From: Paenibacillus sp. PastM-3
GTDB lineage: Bacteria; Bacillota; Bacilli; Paenibacillales; Paenibacillaceae
DNA length: 64,000 nucleotides
NCBI RefSeq assembly: GCF_029893965.1
Contig: NZ_JARXXP010000004.1
Coordinates: 248,001-312,000 of the forward strand
Direction: 5' to 3'
In this document: one piece after another, positions 18,691-26,482 of the stretch
Layout of the letters: each line of letters begins with the position of its first letter
Numbering within the stretch: the first letter of the stretch is position 1
Translations under genes and position numbers: made by a program
The notes under the pieces: model-generated
Seen by the model: only the letters and a program-made list of their open reading frames with translations
What the model was told of the DNA's origin: nothing
The model's database searches: none

Positions 18691-18783
18691 AAGGGTCCAG
18701 TAAAGGGTAAACCTGGACGAAAGACAGGGGCACAAAGTCTCGGATCTAATGTAGAAATACTATGATGGCCGGACTGCCTGGGG
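18691..18783 (+). promoter_or_regulatory. Cyclic di-GMP-I (GEMM-I) riboswitch
   Basis: The conserved core of the class I c-di-GMP aptamer appears in order: GGGTAAACC, a stem capped by a CGAAAG tetraloop, GGCACAAAGTC, ATCTAA, a short GTA-GAAA-TAC hairpin, then ATGATGGCCGGACTGCC, the receptor side. Outer pairing CCAG/CTGG closes the element. Only about 25 nt separate its end from the GGAGGAG ribosome-binding site of the SinI-like gene. I see no terminator in between, so control of ribosome access or of P1-linked folding is more likely than termination. The direction of the switch (ON or OFF) cannot be read reliably. Confidence 0.88.
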
Positions 18784-18808
18784 ACGCGTAATCTTAGGAG
18801 GAGATTTC

Positions 18809-18961
18809 TTGGATAAGTCCAACCAGGGGAATGTCGGAGAACTGCAGACGGGTGATTTGGATCTAGAGTGGGTGTACTTAATGATGGCAGCCAGAAAGGC
18901 CGGTCTCAAGGTGGAGGAAATCCGCCGGTTTCTGAGTGAAAGAGCTTTGCAGGCGATGTAG
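18809..18961 (+). CDS. sinI: SinI-like antirepressor
   Basis: A 50-residue protein from a TTG start with GGAGGAG at a normal distance. The segment from LDLEWVYLMMAARKAG through VEEIRRFL matches the SinI dimerisation domain (B. subtilis LDQEWVELM...EEIRKYL), with 14 identities over 30 residues by eye. SinI binds SinR through this domain and blocks its DNA binding, which derepresses biofilm matrix genes. The gene lies directly under a c-di-GMP-I riboswitch and converges on sinR, unlike B. subtilis where sinI and sinR are in tandem. Confidence 0.88.
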   Translation: MDKSNQGNVGELQTGDLDLEWVYLMMAARKAGLKVEEIRRFLSERALQAM

Positions 18962-18983
18962 TGCAGTAGAGCATCCGGATATT

Positions 18984-19032
18984 ACATACAAAAAAGGGCA
19001 CAGCGAACGAGGCTGTGTCCTTTTTTGTATGT
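18984..19032. terminator. Bidirectional terminator between sinI and sinR
   Basis: ACATAC-A6-GGGCACAGC pairs with its complement GCTGTGTCC-T6-GTATGT around a 7-nt loop. A-runs and T-runs on both sides serve the converging sinI and sinR genes. Confidence 0.9.
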
Positions 19033-19056
19033 CCGGAAGAGGAAACCTCCGGATGT

Positions 19057-19398
19057 CTATTCCTTCTGCTCCAGCCGCCATTTCTGATAGTCCAGAAACT
19101 CCTTGAATTCCCGCTTGCTTATGCCGGAAGCCATAGCCTCCTGTACGAGACGGAACCATTCTCCGTCAAGCGAAGCTTCCTGCGCTTCTACAGGTTCACC
19201 GTACAGCAAGACATGAATGGATACCTGAAGCGCATCAGCCATCTTCTCAATGAACTGGATGGAGGGGTTGGATTGAATATTTCTTTCCACATTGCTTAGG
19301 TATGATTTCGCCACGTCCGCCTTATCCGCAAGCTCGGATAAAGACAGGCCCTTCTCCACGCGGAGCTGATGAATGCGACTTCCTAAATGTTCCGGCAC
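19057..19398 (-). CDS. sinR: SinR-type biofilm master repressor
   Basis: About 113 residues, nearly the length of B. subtilis SinR (111). The N-terminal HTH_3 domain reads LGSRIHQLRVEKGLSLSEL with recognition helix AKSYLSNVERN. The C-terminal SinI-type dimerisation domain contains LDGEWFRLVQEAM, ISKREFKEFLDYQKWR, almost the B. subtilis sequence. GTG 19398 is chosen (GGAGGGG 9 bp upstream); the frame stays open 20 codons further. It is divergent from the matrix operon, whose promoter region carries several GTTCTYT boxes, the known SinR operator. Confidence 0.93.
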   Translation of the reverse strand: MPEHLGSRIHQLRVEKGLSLSELADKADVAKSYLSNVERNIQSNPSIQFIEKMADALQVSIHVLLYGEPVEAQEASLDGEWFRLVQEAMASGISKREFKEFLDYQKWRLEQKE

Positions 19399-19564
19399 AG
19401 TTAAACGCCCCTCCGCACTTTTTGTTAACAGTATAGCAAATAACCCTACGACGGACAAAGGACTATCAAAAAGTTATGAACCATTTGTAAATCCCCCACC
19501 TTAATTTCCTTCTCCGGAACTGATTCCACTGTACACAATGATAATATCTGTTTTCTGTGGAACT

Positions 19565-19571
19565 GTTCTTT
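19565..19571 (+). promoter_or_regulatory. Distal SinR-type box
   Basis: GTTCTTT, an exact match to the SinR heptamer GTTCTYT, in the sinR/matrix-operon intergenic region. Confidence 0.5.
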
Positions 19572-19629
19572 AAAAAGTACGATATCATGAGCAATTCGCC
19601 GTAAAAAGGAGGAAAAAGACATCAAAATC

Positions 19630-19732
19630 GTTCTTTATAACGAATTTCGCTTGAAAATGAGAGTTTAAATTTGTAAGGGTGATGACATATACTAAGGCCA
19701 GGGTTCTTTATAGCGAACGAAATTCGTTCTTC
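19630..19732 (+). promoter_or_regulatory. SinR operator cluster and promoter of the matrix operon
   Basis: GTTCTTT at 19630-19636 and 19703-19709, and GTTCTTC at 19726-19732. The first two belong to a longer repeat, GTTCTTTATARCGAA (14/15 identical), spaced 73 bp apart, about seven helical turns. GAACGAA-A-TTCGTTC (19715-19729) is a perfect inverted repeat overlapping the last box. A promoter can be placed between the boxes: TTTAAA (19664-19669), 18 bp, TATACT (19688-19693). Two boxes then fall just downstream of the start point, so bound SinR would block transcription. Confidence 0.75.
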
Positions 19733-19802
19733 ATAAAGATCATATAACTGATAGATGAACTAGTATGCATGCCACGTGCACACTATTAAAGGAGAGGCTC
19801 AA

Positions 19803-20780
19803 ATGAGGCTTTCACGGACATCGCGCAAGAAAAATAAAAGCCGGTTAAACCTCCCCCGGCTTGCCGGAATCGTAGTGATTTCTGCTTATGGAATCGGCCA
19901 GATCACTTCACCAACCTATGCGCTTATTACCAGCAGTACAACGTCGGAATCAGGCATCACGAGTGCATTTGTTTTCCCCGTTACAGTGGATCAATTAGCC
20001 AATCAGGCCAGCGAAGCGATGAACCGGGCTATTCTGAAGCATGAGGCGGCAAAAGGGGCACTGGCAGACATAGCAGACAAGGCCGCAGATTCCAAAAAGG
20101 CAGGGAATCAGATTGGAAATATTCAGGAGGCCGCCGAAAAGGCGCGCAGTGCTGCTGCTTCTGCCGCTGAATTGCTGGCTCAGCTTGAGGCTTACTCTCT
20201 GCGGTCACAGCAGGAGCTGGCACAGCAAAGAGCGGAAATAGATCTTAGGCTGGCCCCTGCGGGAGTCACCATTGATCAGCTGGATACAGCGCAGCAGACG
20301 GATCCCGCTGCATTTGAACAGCTGCTGGTCAAGGCGGATCTGACCATGATCGAATTTCAGGAAATGGTCCGCAGACTTGCTTCCACTGTGCGGGTAGATA
20401 CATACGTGCGGGCGGCTTATCAGCAGGCTTTGACAGCGGCCTCTCAAGCCGGAAGCTACGCCGATGAAACTGCACAGCTGTATGCACAGGCAGCGGAAGC
20501 TCTGCAGGAGCTTAAAGCAACCGAGGAAAAGGCAAAGCTCGAGGCAGAAAAGAAGGCGAAGTCCGAAGCGGAAGAGAAGGCGAAGCTCGAAGCGGAAGAG
20601 AAGGCGAAGTCCGAAGCGGAAGAGAAGGCAAAACCCGGGACTCAGGAACCGTCACAGCCGGAAGCTGAACCAGCGAAGCCCGATGCATCTGAACCTGCCG
20701 TGCCGGATGTGCCTGGGGCAGACACGAATACTGACGGTATAACCGTAAAAATAGGACACAACAAAACAGATTTCAATTAA
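19803..20780 (+). CDS. Secreted coiled-coil matrix protein in the TapA position
   Basis: About 325 residues. A basic start (RKKNKSRLNLPRL), a hydrophobic segment and then TYALITSSTTSESGI resemble the SipW-dependent signal region of TasA/CalY proteins (YALFTSS...). Residues about 60-240 are Ala/Gln/Glu-rich and predicted to be coiled coil. Then follow near-perfect 8-residue repeats of the AKxEAEEK type and a Pro/Glu-rich tail. ATG 19803 follows AAAGGAGAGG. It is not a recognisable TapA homologue. As first gene before sipW and tasA it may play TapA's anchoring role, by position only. Confidence 0.65.
   Translation: MRLSRTSRKKNKSRLNLPRLAGIVVISAYGIGQITSPTYALITSSTTSESGITSAFVFPVTVDQLANQASEAMNRAILKHEAAKGALADIADKAADSKKAGNQIGNIQEAAEKARSAAASAAELLAQLEAYSLRSQQELAQQRAEIDLRLAPAGVTIDQLDTAQQTDPAAFEQLLVKADLTMIEFQEMVRRLASTVRVDTYVRAAYQQALTAASQAGSYADETAQLYAQAAEALQELKATEEKAKLEAEKKAKSEAEEKAKLEAEEKAKSEAEEKAKPGTQEPSQPEAEPAKPDASEPAVPDVPGADTNTDGITVKIGHNKTDFN
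20535..20633 (+). repeat. 24-bp tandem repeat encoding AKxEAEEK heptad-like units
   Basis: About four units of 24 bp alternate codons for AKLEAEEK and AKSEAEEK inside the TapA-position gene. The charged pattern suggests a long single alpha-helix or coiled coil, and the unit number is likely to vary between strains. Confidence 0.75.
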
Positions 20781-20793
20781 GGAGATGCCTCAA

Positions 20794-21393
20794 GTGATAC
20801 TCAAATGGACCCGCACTTTAATGATGTATGTTCTGATGGCCATGTTTCTGCTTCTGCTGATATCTGCGGTAACCAGCAGGATGAATGGCGGAACGCCCAA
20901 GGTTCTGGGCAAAGAAATTCTGACCGTCCTGTCCGGTTCGATGGAGCCCGGAATCAAGACCGGCGCTATCATCGCGGTTAACCCGGTAAGGGGTGAGGCA
21001 CAGCAAGCGGCCTTTAAGCCGGGAGATGTGATTACTTATAAGTCCCTGGATGGATCAGGCAGCCTGATCACTCACCGTGTTGTGAGCGTCAGCGGTACAG
21101 GGTCTGAGCTTGCCTACATCACCAAAGGCGATAATAACGACGCCCAGGACCCGTCGCCGATACCAGCAGGTAGTGTAGTTGCAAGCTATGCTGACTTCAC
21201 GATTCCTGTAGCCGGGTATTTGATGAACTGGGTAAAATCGACCGCAGGTATCATAGTCGTGATTTTGATTCCTGGTATTTATCTGGTCGTCTCGTCGATT
21301 ATAACGATTTTTAAAGCGATCATGCGGATGGATGACGAATCTGCAGAGCTGCAGACAACAGCCGGTGATTCCCCGCCGGTAACGAACGGTTGA
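20794..21393 (+). CDS. sipW: SipW-type (ER-type) signal peptidase I
   Basis: About 199 residues. An N-terminal TM helix (about 10-28) precedes the catalytic Ser in LSGSMEPGI. The second dyad motif is LITHRVV, with His in place of the Lys of prokaryotic-type peptidases, which defines the SipW group. A C-terminal TM helix (about 148-170) follows. GTG 20794 is preferred, as AAGGAG directly abuts the upstream ATG 20785. It processes the TasA/CalY-type proteins encoded on either side in this operon. Confidence 0.93.
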   Translation: MILKWTRTLMMYVLMAMFLLLLISAVTSRMNGGTPKVLGKEILTVLSGSMEPGIKTGAIIAVNPVRGEAQQAAFKPGDVITYKSLDGSGSLITHRVVSVSGTGSELAYITKGDNNDAQDPSPIPAGSVVASYADFTIPVAGYLMNWVKSTAGIIVVILIPGIYLVVSSIITIFKAIMRMDDESAELQTTAGDSPPVTNG

Positions 21394-21487
21394 TGCTTCC
21401 ATTTAACGCGCTCAAGCGGTTAGGGAAGATTCAATAAATATTCCATTATATTCTCCATGCATGGAGACCAGGAGGAGACAAATTACA

Positions 21488-21991
21488 ATGGCTAATCTCA
21501 AAAAGACAATGGCAATGGCAATGGCGACTACTGCACTGGGGGCTACGTTAATTGCCGGGGGGTCCTTCGCGATCTTTACGAGCTCGGTACAGAATACAGG
21601 CAATACCTTTGCTGCCGGTGAACTGAAGATAGGCCTGGATAAAGAGGATGCAAACGGTGCCAAGTATTTTACGCTGGAGAACTGGGCTCCTGGCGATTCT
21701 GACATCCAGCGGGTAGTAGTAACGAACAAAGGCTCACTGGAGCTGCGTTATGATCTTACCCTGGCAGTAGGCGGCGATCTTGGCGGCGGTGCTAATCCGG
21801 TCACAATTAAAGCGTACTCGGATGCTGCCGGAACAACTGCGCTTACCGTAACTGACCGTGTGCTGGCCGTGGGAGCTTCTGAGACCATTTATGTCAAAGT
21901 GGAATTCCCGAAAGCTGCCGGCAATGAGTATCAGGGCAAATCCGGAACAGCCAGCATCAAGGTGGATGCAGAGCAGACCAAAAACAATTAA
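21488..21991 (+). CDS. tasA: TasA/CalY (camelysin)-family matrix fibre protein
   Basis: 167 residues. The SipW-type signal region runs through LGATLIAGGSFAIFTSS and is followed by the family motif NTGNTFAAGELKIGL. The mature part is a compact beta-sandwich with ENWAPGDSDIQRVVVTNKGSLELRYDL. It is shorter than B. subtilis TasA (261) and nearer in size to camelysin-like CalY. ATG 21488 follows AGGAGGAGA. The product is expected to be secreted and to assemble into extracellular fibres. Confidence 0.9.
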   Translation: MANLKKTMAMAMATTALGATLIAGGSFAIFTSSVQNTGNTFAAGELKIGLDKEDANGAKYFTLENWAPGDSDIQRVVVTNKGSLELRYDLTLAVGGDLGGGANPVTIKAYSDAAGTTALTVTDRVLAVGASETIYVKVEFPKAAGNEYQGKSGTASIKVDAEQTKNN

Positions 21992-22022
21992 TCAGCTGGA
22001 TTTGATTCGAAACATATAATCT

Positions 22023-22044
22023 AAAGGGGGGAAGCCCCCTTTTT
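22023..22044 (+). terminator. Compact intra-operon terminator or attenuator
   Basis: An 8-bp stem AAAGGGGG/CCCCCTTT with a GAAG tetraloop and a T5 run sits between the two TasA/CalY genes. It probably ends part of the transcripts and so raises the first product relative to the second. Confidence 0.75.
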
Positions 22045-22064
22045 ACTAAGGAGCGCTTAATCTA

Positions 22065-22886
22065 ATGATGAAAAAGAAAAAATTGCTTATTACCGCACTT
22101 TCCTCCGTGGTTCTGCTCTGCGCTGCGATCGGCGGCGGTACCTATGCGCTATTCACCAGCTCTGCAAAAAATACGGGGAACACGTTTGCTTCCGGTACGC
22201 TGTCTCTCAGCACTCACCGTAACGATGTCCCGGTAGAAGGGCCGATGTTCTATACTAATGATTCCGATGCGGGCCGTATGGGAACCGGATTATGGGCGCC
22301 GAAGGATAGCCACACCCGTGCCATGCTGATCAAGAATACCGGATCACTGGATGCCAAATTGACTGATCTGATTGCCAAACCCGAAGGAACGGCCCAGCAG
22401 CAGGATGATGCGCTGGCATTCGGCGAACAAGCGGTGGTGACTGTAGCGGCCTTGGCAACCCCGAATGGCGTGACGCTTAATGCTGATGCGCTCAATAAAG
22501 TGAATGAAGCTGCAGATCAGCTGTTCAAATCCCTGATCAACGGTCCGAACTTTGCAAAGGCGCTGGCGCGCAGCGGACAGGAAGCATTCGCGAATCTCAG
22601 AGAAGAAGTGCTTGACTGGACTTATCGTGTAGATAACAACGGCCAGACGGTTGAGGTTAGCGTATCTGACGCTTATGTCGGCTCACTTAAGGATCTGTAC
22701 AACGGCGGTGCGGGCAAGGATGCGAATCTGCCGAACTTGATCCTTCCGGCTAAAAAAACCATGCACCTGGCCTATAATGTAACTTTCATTGATGATACCG
22801 GCCTTGCCTTCGATAACGACGCCATTCAAGGAAAAGTCGTAAACTTCACCTTCGAAAACACCTTTGAGCAGGTGAAGAATAACTAG
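22065..22886 (+). CDS. Second TasA/CalY-family matrix protein
   Basis: 273 residues, close to B. subtilis TasA in length. The signal region (LLCAAIGGGTYALFTSS) and the following NTGNTFASGTLSLSTH copy the pattern of the upstream tasA. An extra helical insert (about 105-180) precedes the C-terminal strands (MHLAYNVTFIDDTGLAFDNDAIQG). AAGGAG lies upstream of ATG 22065. Given the attenuator before it, it may be a minor or cap subunit of the fibre; this is inference. Confidence 0.88.
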   Translation: MMKKKKLLITALSSVVLLCAAIGGGTYALFTSSAKNTGNTFASGTLSLSTHRNDVPVEGPMFYTNDSDAGRMGTGLWAPKDSHTRAMLIKNTGSLDAKLTDLIAKPEGTAQQQDDALAFGEQAVVTVAALATPNGVTLNADALNKVNEAADQLFKSLINGPNFAKALARSGQEAFANLREEVLDWTYRVDNNGQTVEVSVSDAYVGSLKDLYNGGAGKDANLPNLILPAKKTMHLAYNVTFIDDTGLAFDNDAIQGKVVNFTFENTFEQVKNN

Positions 22887-22904
22887 AATTAGGAGAAACT
22901 ACAC

Positions 22905-22947
22905 AAGAGCGTCACCCCCGGCCTGACCAACCGGAGGTGACGCTCTT
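22905..22947. terminator. Bidirectional terminator after the matrix operon
   Basis: AAGAGCGTCACC pairs with GGTGACGCTCTT. It lies between the operon end and the convergent aldo/keto reductase. Confidence 0.85.
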
Positions 22948-22981
22948 CATTTCGTTGCCGGACTTATCTGTAAATCCCGTT

Positions 22982-23959
22982 CTAAGGCAGCTTCTCCCCC
23001 CGCGAGCTTATATACAGCTCATACCATTCCTTGCGGGACAGCTCTACCTTGTCCGCTCCCGCGCAGGCAGCGATCCGCTTGGGATTCACAGTGCCGATTA
23101 CCGGCTGGATGGCTGCCGGATGGGTCATCAGCCAGGATAATACTATGGCTTCAGGTGTAGTGTTCTTCTGTTCAGCGAGCGAGCTGACGAGTGCTGCTGT
23201 TTGCACTACATTCTCCGGCTGGCCCTCAAGGGAGCGCCCGCTGAAGCTGCCCTGAGCCAGCGGCCCCCAGGCCTGCAGCTGGATATTCTCCATACGGCAG
23301 TATTCAACCGTGCCTTCGGGGAAGGTGATGTCCTTCCAGGGCTCGCGGTTTACGCTGACCATCGCATCAAGCCAGCTGATTTTGGCCAGGCTCATATGCA
23401 GCTGGTTCACAATAAACGGCTCATCGCAATAATGCTGCAGCAGCCTGATCTGGGCGGCGCTCATATTGGAAACGCCGAAGTGACGGACTTTGCCCGCTTT
23501 TTTCAGCTGATGCAGTGCTACTGCAATCTCCTCCGGGTCCATCAGCGGGTCGGGGCGGTGCAGCAGCAGGATATCAAGATATTCTGTACCGAGGCGGGAT
23601 AACGTACCATCAACGCTCCTCAGGATATGCTCCCCGGAGATATCATAGGTGTTGCTGGTATCCCCCGGTTCGATCAGCCTGATGCCGCATTTGGACTGAA
23701 TGATGATCTCCTCGCGCAGTCCCGGCTGGTCCTTGAAGATTTGTCCGAATACCTTCTCCGCCTTGCCGCGGGTGTAGATATCGGCATGGTCAAAAAAGTT
23801 GATGCCAATGGACAAAGCGGCTTCAACCGCTTCATGTCCCTGGCTTATATTTTCTGCGGTCAGCGGCTCGTGATCCCAGCCTCCGCCGAGTCCCATGCAG
23901 CCCAGGGCAATGCGGCTGGCGGGAATTCCCCGTGCATTAAGTGGCAGCGTTTTCAGCAA
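22982..23959 (-). CDS. Aldo/keto reductase (YdhF-like)
   Basis: About 325 residues with an (alpha/beta)8 barrel. Tetrad residues are visible: Asp and Tyr in FFDHADIYTRGKAE, Lys in IQSKCGIR and His in LLLHRPDP. The C-terminal NADPH-binding part includes PVIGTVNPKRI. The start is taken at TTG 23959, with GGAGGGA 6-7 bp upstream; the longer open frame to 24040 lacks a site and would overlap the next gene. The physiological substrate is unknown. Convergent with the matrix operon. Confidence 0.9.
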   Translation of the reverse strand: MLKTLPLNARGIPASRIALGCMGLGGGWDHEPLTAENISQGHEAVEAALSIGINFFDHADIYTRGKAEKVFGQIFKDQPGLREEIIIQSKCGIRLIEPGDTSNTYDISGEHILRSVDGTLSRLGTEYLDILLLHRPDPLMDPEEIAVALHQLKKAGKVRHFGVSNMSAAQIRLLQHYCDEPFIVNQLHMSLAKISWLDAMVSVNREPWKDITFPEGTVEYCRMENIQLQAWGPLAQGSFSGRSLEGQPENVVQTAALVSSLAEQKNTTPEAIVLSWLMTHPAAIQPVIGTVNPKRIAACAGADKVELSRKEWYELYISSRGEKLP

Positions 23960-24011
23960 AAATGATCCCTCCGTCACAATGGAATTACAGCTCAGGGAAT
24001 ATTGTACACCA

Positions 24012-24245
24012 TCAGAAGCCGGTATGGTACTTTTTGTCACTTGAGGAGCGGTGTTTGGTGCCTTCTTTGTCCTTCTCCTCCTGCTGCTCCAGTGTAAGGT
24101 CCTCTACCGGAATCGGATCGACATGCTGCTCGCTTTCATGCAGGTCAAACAGGCTGGGCTGATCAGTCGGGTATTGCTCGGGATGGTCGCGGTTGTCCCC
24201 CTGCAGCTTGTTGTCCTTAAGTTGTTCTTCTTTATCCTTATCCAT
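24012..24245 (-). CDS. Small acidic hydrophilic protein of unknown function
   Basis: 77 residues, almost entirely charged or polar (DKDKEEQLKDNKLQGDNRD...), without hydrophobic core or Cys, so probably disordered. ATG 24245 is chosen because GAGGG sits 7 bp upstream. It lies between the aldo/keto reductase and the PadR terminator. No family is recognised. Codon pattern and site favour a real gene. Confidence 0.6.
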   Translation of the reverse strand: MDKDKEEQLKDNKLQGDNRDHPEQYPTDQPSLFDLHESEQHVDPIPVEDLTLEQQEEKDKEGTKHRSSSDKKYHTGF

Positions 24246-24316
24246 AGTCATTCCCTCGCTCTCCTGAATTTGCAGTTTGCACTTTAATACACGCATTCAG
24301 GTGTTATTAAACAGCA

Positions 24317-24338
24317 AAGAGGCCCGTCAGGGCCTCTT
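24317..24338. terminator. Hairpin terminator after padR
   Basis: AAGAGGCCC/GGGCCTCTT with a GTCA tetraloop, read on the minus strand after the PadR gene. Confidence 0.75.
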
Positions 24339-24353
24339 CATCCAAATTACGTC

Positions 24354-24914
24354 CTATAGTGACAACGGTGTTCCAAAGTCGTTCAACTTGCGTGCCGTAA
24401 CATCCGCGTACAGCCGCTTCAGCCACTTCAGCTCGGTTAGGCTGTGCTCATACCGGCCGTACATCAGGTGCAGTGCTGAACGTGGAACCACTGAGATATG
24501 CTCCTCATAGACCTGATAGGCATAATTGACCTGGTGCTCGATCTCGCGGATGCGCTCTTCCAGCACCTTTTCCACTTTATCCTGGTCGATATACCGTGAA
24601 AGCGCCAGAGCCATGTATAAGGGATGGAAGACCAGCTCGACCTTCTTGATCTGCTGAAGAATCAGCTGCTCGAACAGGGCCTTACCCTTGGCGGTTATCC
24701 GGTAGATAGTCTTGTCGGGACGGTCATTGCTGCGGATGGTCTCTACAGCTTCGATATACTCCTCCTGCGCGAGCTTGTCGACAGCGTAGTAGAGCGAGCC
24801 CATCTGCAGCTTCATCATCTGGTCGTACATGCGCTCCTTCATAATGAGGGTGATCTCATAAGGGTGCATGTCCTTTTCCTGCAGCAGGCCGAGGATAGCT
24901 ATCTTCATCGACAT
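24354..24914 (-). CDS. PadR-family transcriptional regulator
   Basis: 186 residues. The N-terminal winged helix has the PadR pattern ILGLLQEKDMHPYEI, QMGSLYYAVDKLAQEEYIEAVE and the wing TIYRITAKGKALFEQ. A C-terminal helical dimerisation segment follows (about 100-186). It begins 6 bp after the MFS efflux gene and is cotranscribed with it, so it likely represses the operon in the absence of a drug-like ligand. A perfect 16-bp palindrome in the operon promoter is the probable operator. Confidence 0.9.
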   Translation of the reverse strand: MSMKIAILGLLQEKDMHPYEITLIMKERMYDQMMKLQMGSLYYAVDKLAQEEYIEAVETIRSNDRPDKTIYRITAKGKALFEQLILQQIKKVELVFHPLYMALALSRYIDQDKVEKVLEERIREIEHQVNYAYQVYEEHISVVPRSALHLMYGRYEHSLTELKWLKRLYADVTARKLNDFGTPLSL

Positions 24915-24920
24915 CGCAGG

Positions 24921-26441
24921 TTACCCCCGATCGCTGGAAGGCAGTGCTGTCTTAGGTTTAAGAGTGAGCCGGTCGCCCGGCATAAGCAGTACAAAAACTA
25001 CGCCAAGCGCTGCCGGAATGAGCGCCCACAGGAAGGTGCGCGAAATGGAGTCCGACAAAGCGCCTGTAATCTTATCCAGTACGGCTGCGGGAATATTGGC
25101 TCTTGCTTCCGGAGTCAGAGCTGCCTGCGGATTGCCGAAGGAAGCAGCCTGCTCACTGTTGCCGAAGGCGCTGCCCAGGCTATTCGTGAAGCTGTTGCGC
25201 TGGATAATCCCGAAGATGGTAATCCCGAGCGTCATGCCGAGCGAGCGCATGAAGGTGCTGGTGGATGTCGCTGAACCGCGCTGGCGCATATCAAAATGAT
25301 GAATCGACGACATGCTGAGTACGGAGAAGGAGAAGCCGACACCGAAGCCGGTCAGCAGCATGAAGATGTTAAGCATCAGGCGCGAAGTATCCGGCGACAA
25401 GGTGCTCAGGCAGAAGACTCCTGCCAGGAAGCAGACGGCTGACAGTAACATGATGTTGCGGAAGCTGGTCTTGGTAGTCAGTAGCCCGCCGGTCTGGCTT
25501 CCGAGCACGGTGCCGATCATCATCGGCATCAGGATCAGACCCGAGTTGGTAGCCGAGCCACCGTTAACGCCCTGCACGAAGATCGGGATGTAGACAGTGG
25601 CTACGATAAAAGTAGAGCCGTAGAACAGCCCGATCAGGCTGCTGGTCGCAAACAGGCGTTTGCCGAACATCGCGAACGAAATCACAGGTTCTGCCGCATA
25701 ACGTTCAATAAAGATAAAGGCAATCAGCAGAACAGCAAAGCCGGCGAACAAGCCGAGAATCGTAGTGGAATCCCAGGCATACTGGTTGCCGCCCAGCTCA
25801 AGTGCGAACATCAGGCAGATGATCGAGCCGACAAGCGTAAAGGCGCCGCCCCAGTCAATCCGCTGCTTGGCGTGGGAGACGGATTCCTTGTAGAACATCG
25901 TAATCAGTACAAAGGCCACAATGCCGATCGGCAGGTTGATATAGAACACCCACTGCCAGCTCATATAATCGGTAATATAAGCGCCCAGAAGCGGGCCGAT
26001 TACGCTGGAGATGCCGAAGACGGCACCGAAGAGACCGGTCAGCTTGCCTCTTTTTTCTGGCGGATAAATATCAAATACAATCGTAAAAGCAATCGGCATC
26101 AGCGCACCGCCGCCAACCCCCTGGATCGCCCGGTAAATGCTGAGCTGGGTGATGCTGGTTGCCGTACCGCACAGGGCAGAGCCCGCGAGGAAGACGATGA
26201 GGCCGAAGATGAAGAACCGTTTACGTCCGTACATATCCGACAGCTTGCCGAAGATCGGGGTGCCGGCCATAACCATGACCATGTACGCAGAGGTGACCCA
26301 GACAATTTTATCGAGGCCGCCAAGCTCGGATACAATGGTGCCCATAGCCGAAGCTACAATGGTATTGTCCATTGCGGACATCAGAATACCAAGCAGCAGG
26401 CCGACAACTACAAGCTTTAAGTTGCTTTCTTTAGTATGCAT
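24921..26441 (-). CDS. EmrB/QacA-family (DHA2) drug efflux transporter
   Basis: 506 residues with 14 predicted TM helices. Motif A is GKLSDMYGRKRFF, motif C is AVFGISSVIGPLLGAYI, and the N-terminal MDNTIVASAMGTI is the DHA2 motif D1. It exports drugs or other hydrophobic compounds using proton motive force. It is the first gene of an operon with the PadR regulator, and its promoter overlaps a perfect palindrome. Confidence 0.92.
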   Translation of the reverse strand: MHTKESNLKLVVVGLLLGILMSAMDNTIVASAMGTIVSELGGLDKIVWVTSAYMVMVMAGTPIFGKLSDMYGRKRFFIFGLIVFLAGSALCGTATSITQLSIYRAIQGVGGGALMPIAFTIVFDIYPPEKRGKLTGLFGAVFGISSVIGPLLGAYITDYMSWQWVFYINLPIGIVAFVLITMFYKESVSHAKQRIDWGGAFTLVGSIICLMFALELGGNQYAWDSTTILGLFAGFAVLLIAFIFIERYAAEPVISFAMFGKRLFATSSLIGLFYGSTFIVATVYIPIFVQGVNGGSATNSGLILMPMMIGTVLGSQTGGLLTTKTSFRNIMLLSAVCFLAGVFCLSTLSPDTSRLMLNIFMLLTGFGVGFSFSVLSMSSIHHFDMRQRGSATSTSTFMRSLGMTLGITIFGIIQRNSFTNSLGSAFGNSEQAASFGNPQAALTPEARANIPAAVLDKITGALSDSISRTFLWALIPAALGVVFVLLMPGDRLTLKPKTALPSSDRG

Positions 26442-26482
26442 GCTTCGCAGACTCCTTTTTGTTCATTGTAGAAACAGACCTT

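Noticed and set aside
19714..19730. LexA-like box (CGAAC...GTTC) in the matrix promoter
   Set aside because: The half-sites are 7 bp apart rather than 4, and the SinR box explains the sequence better.
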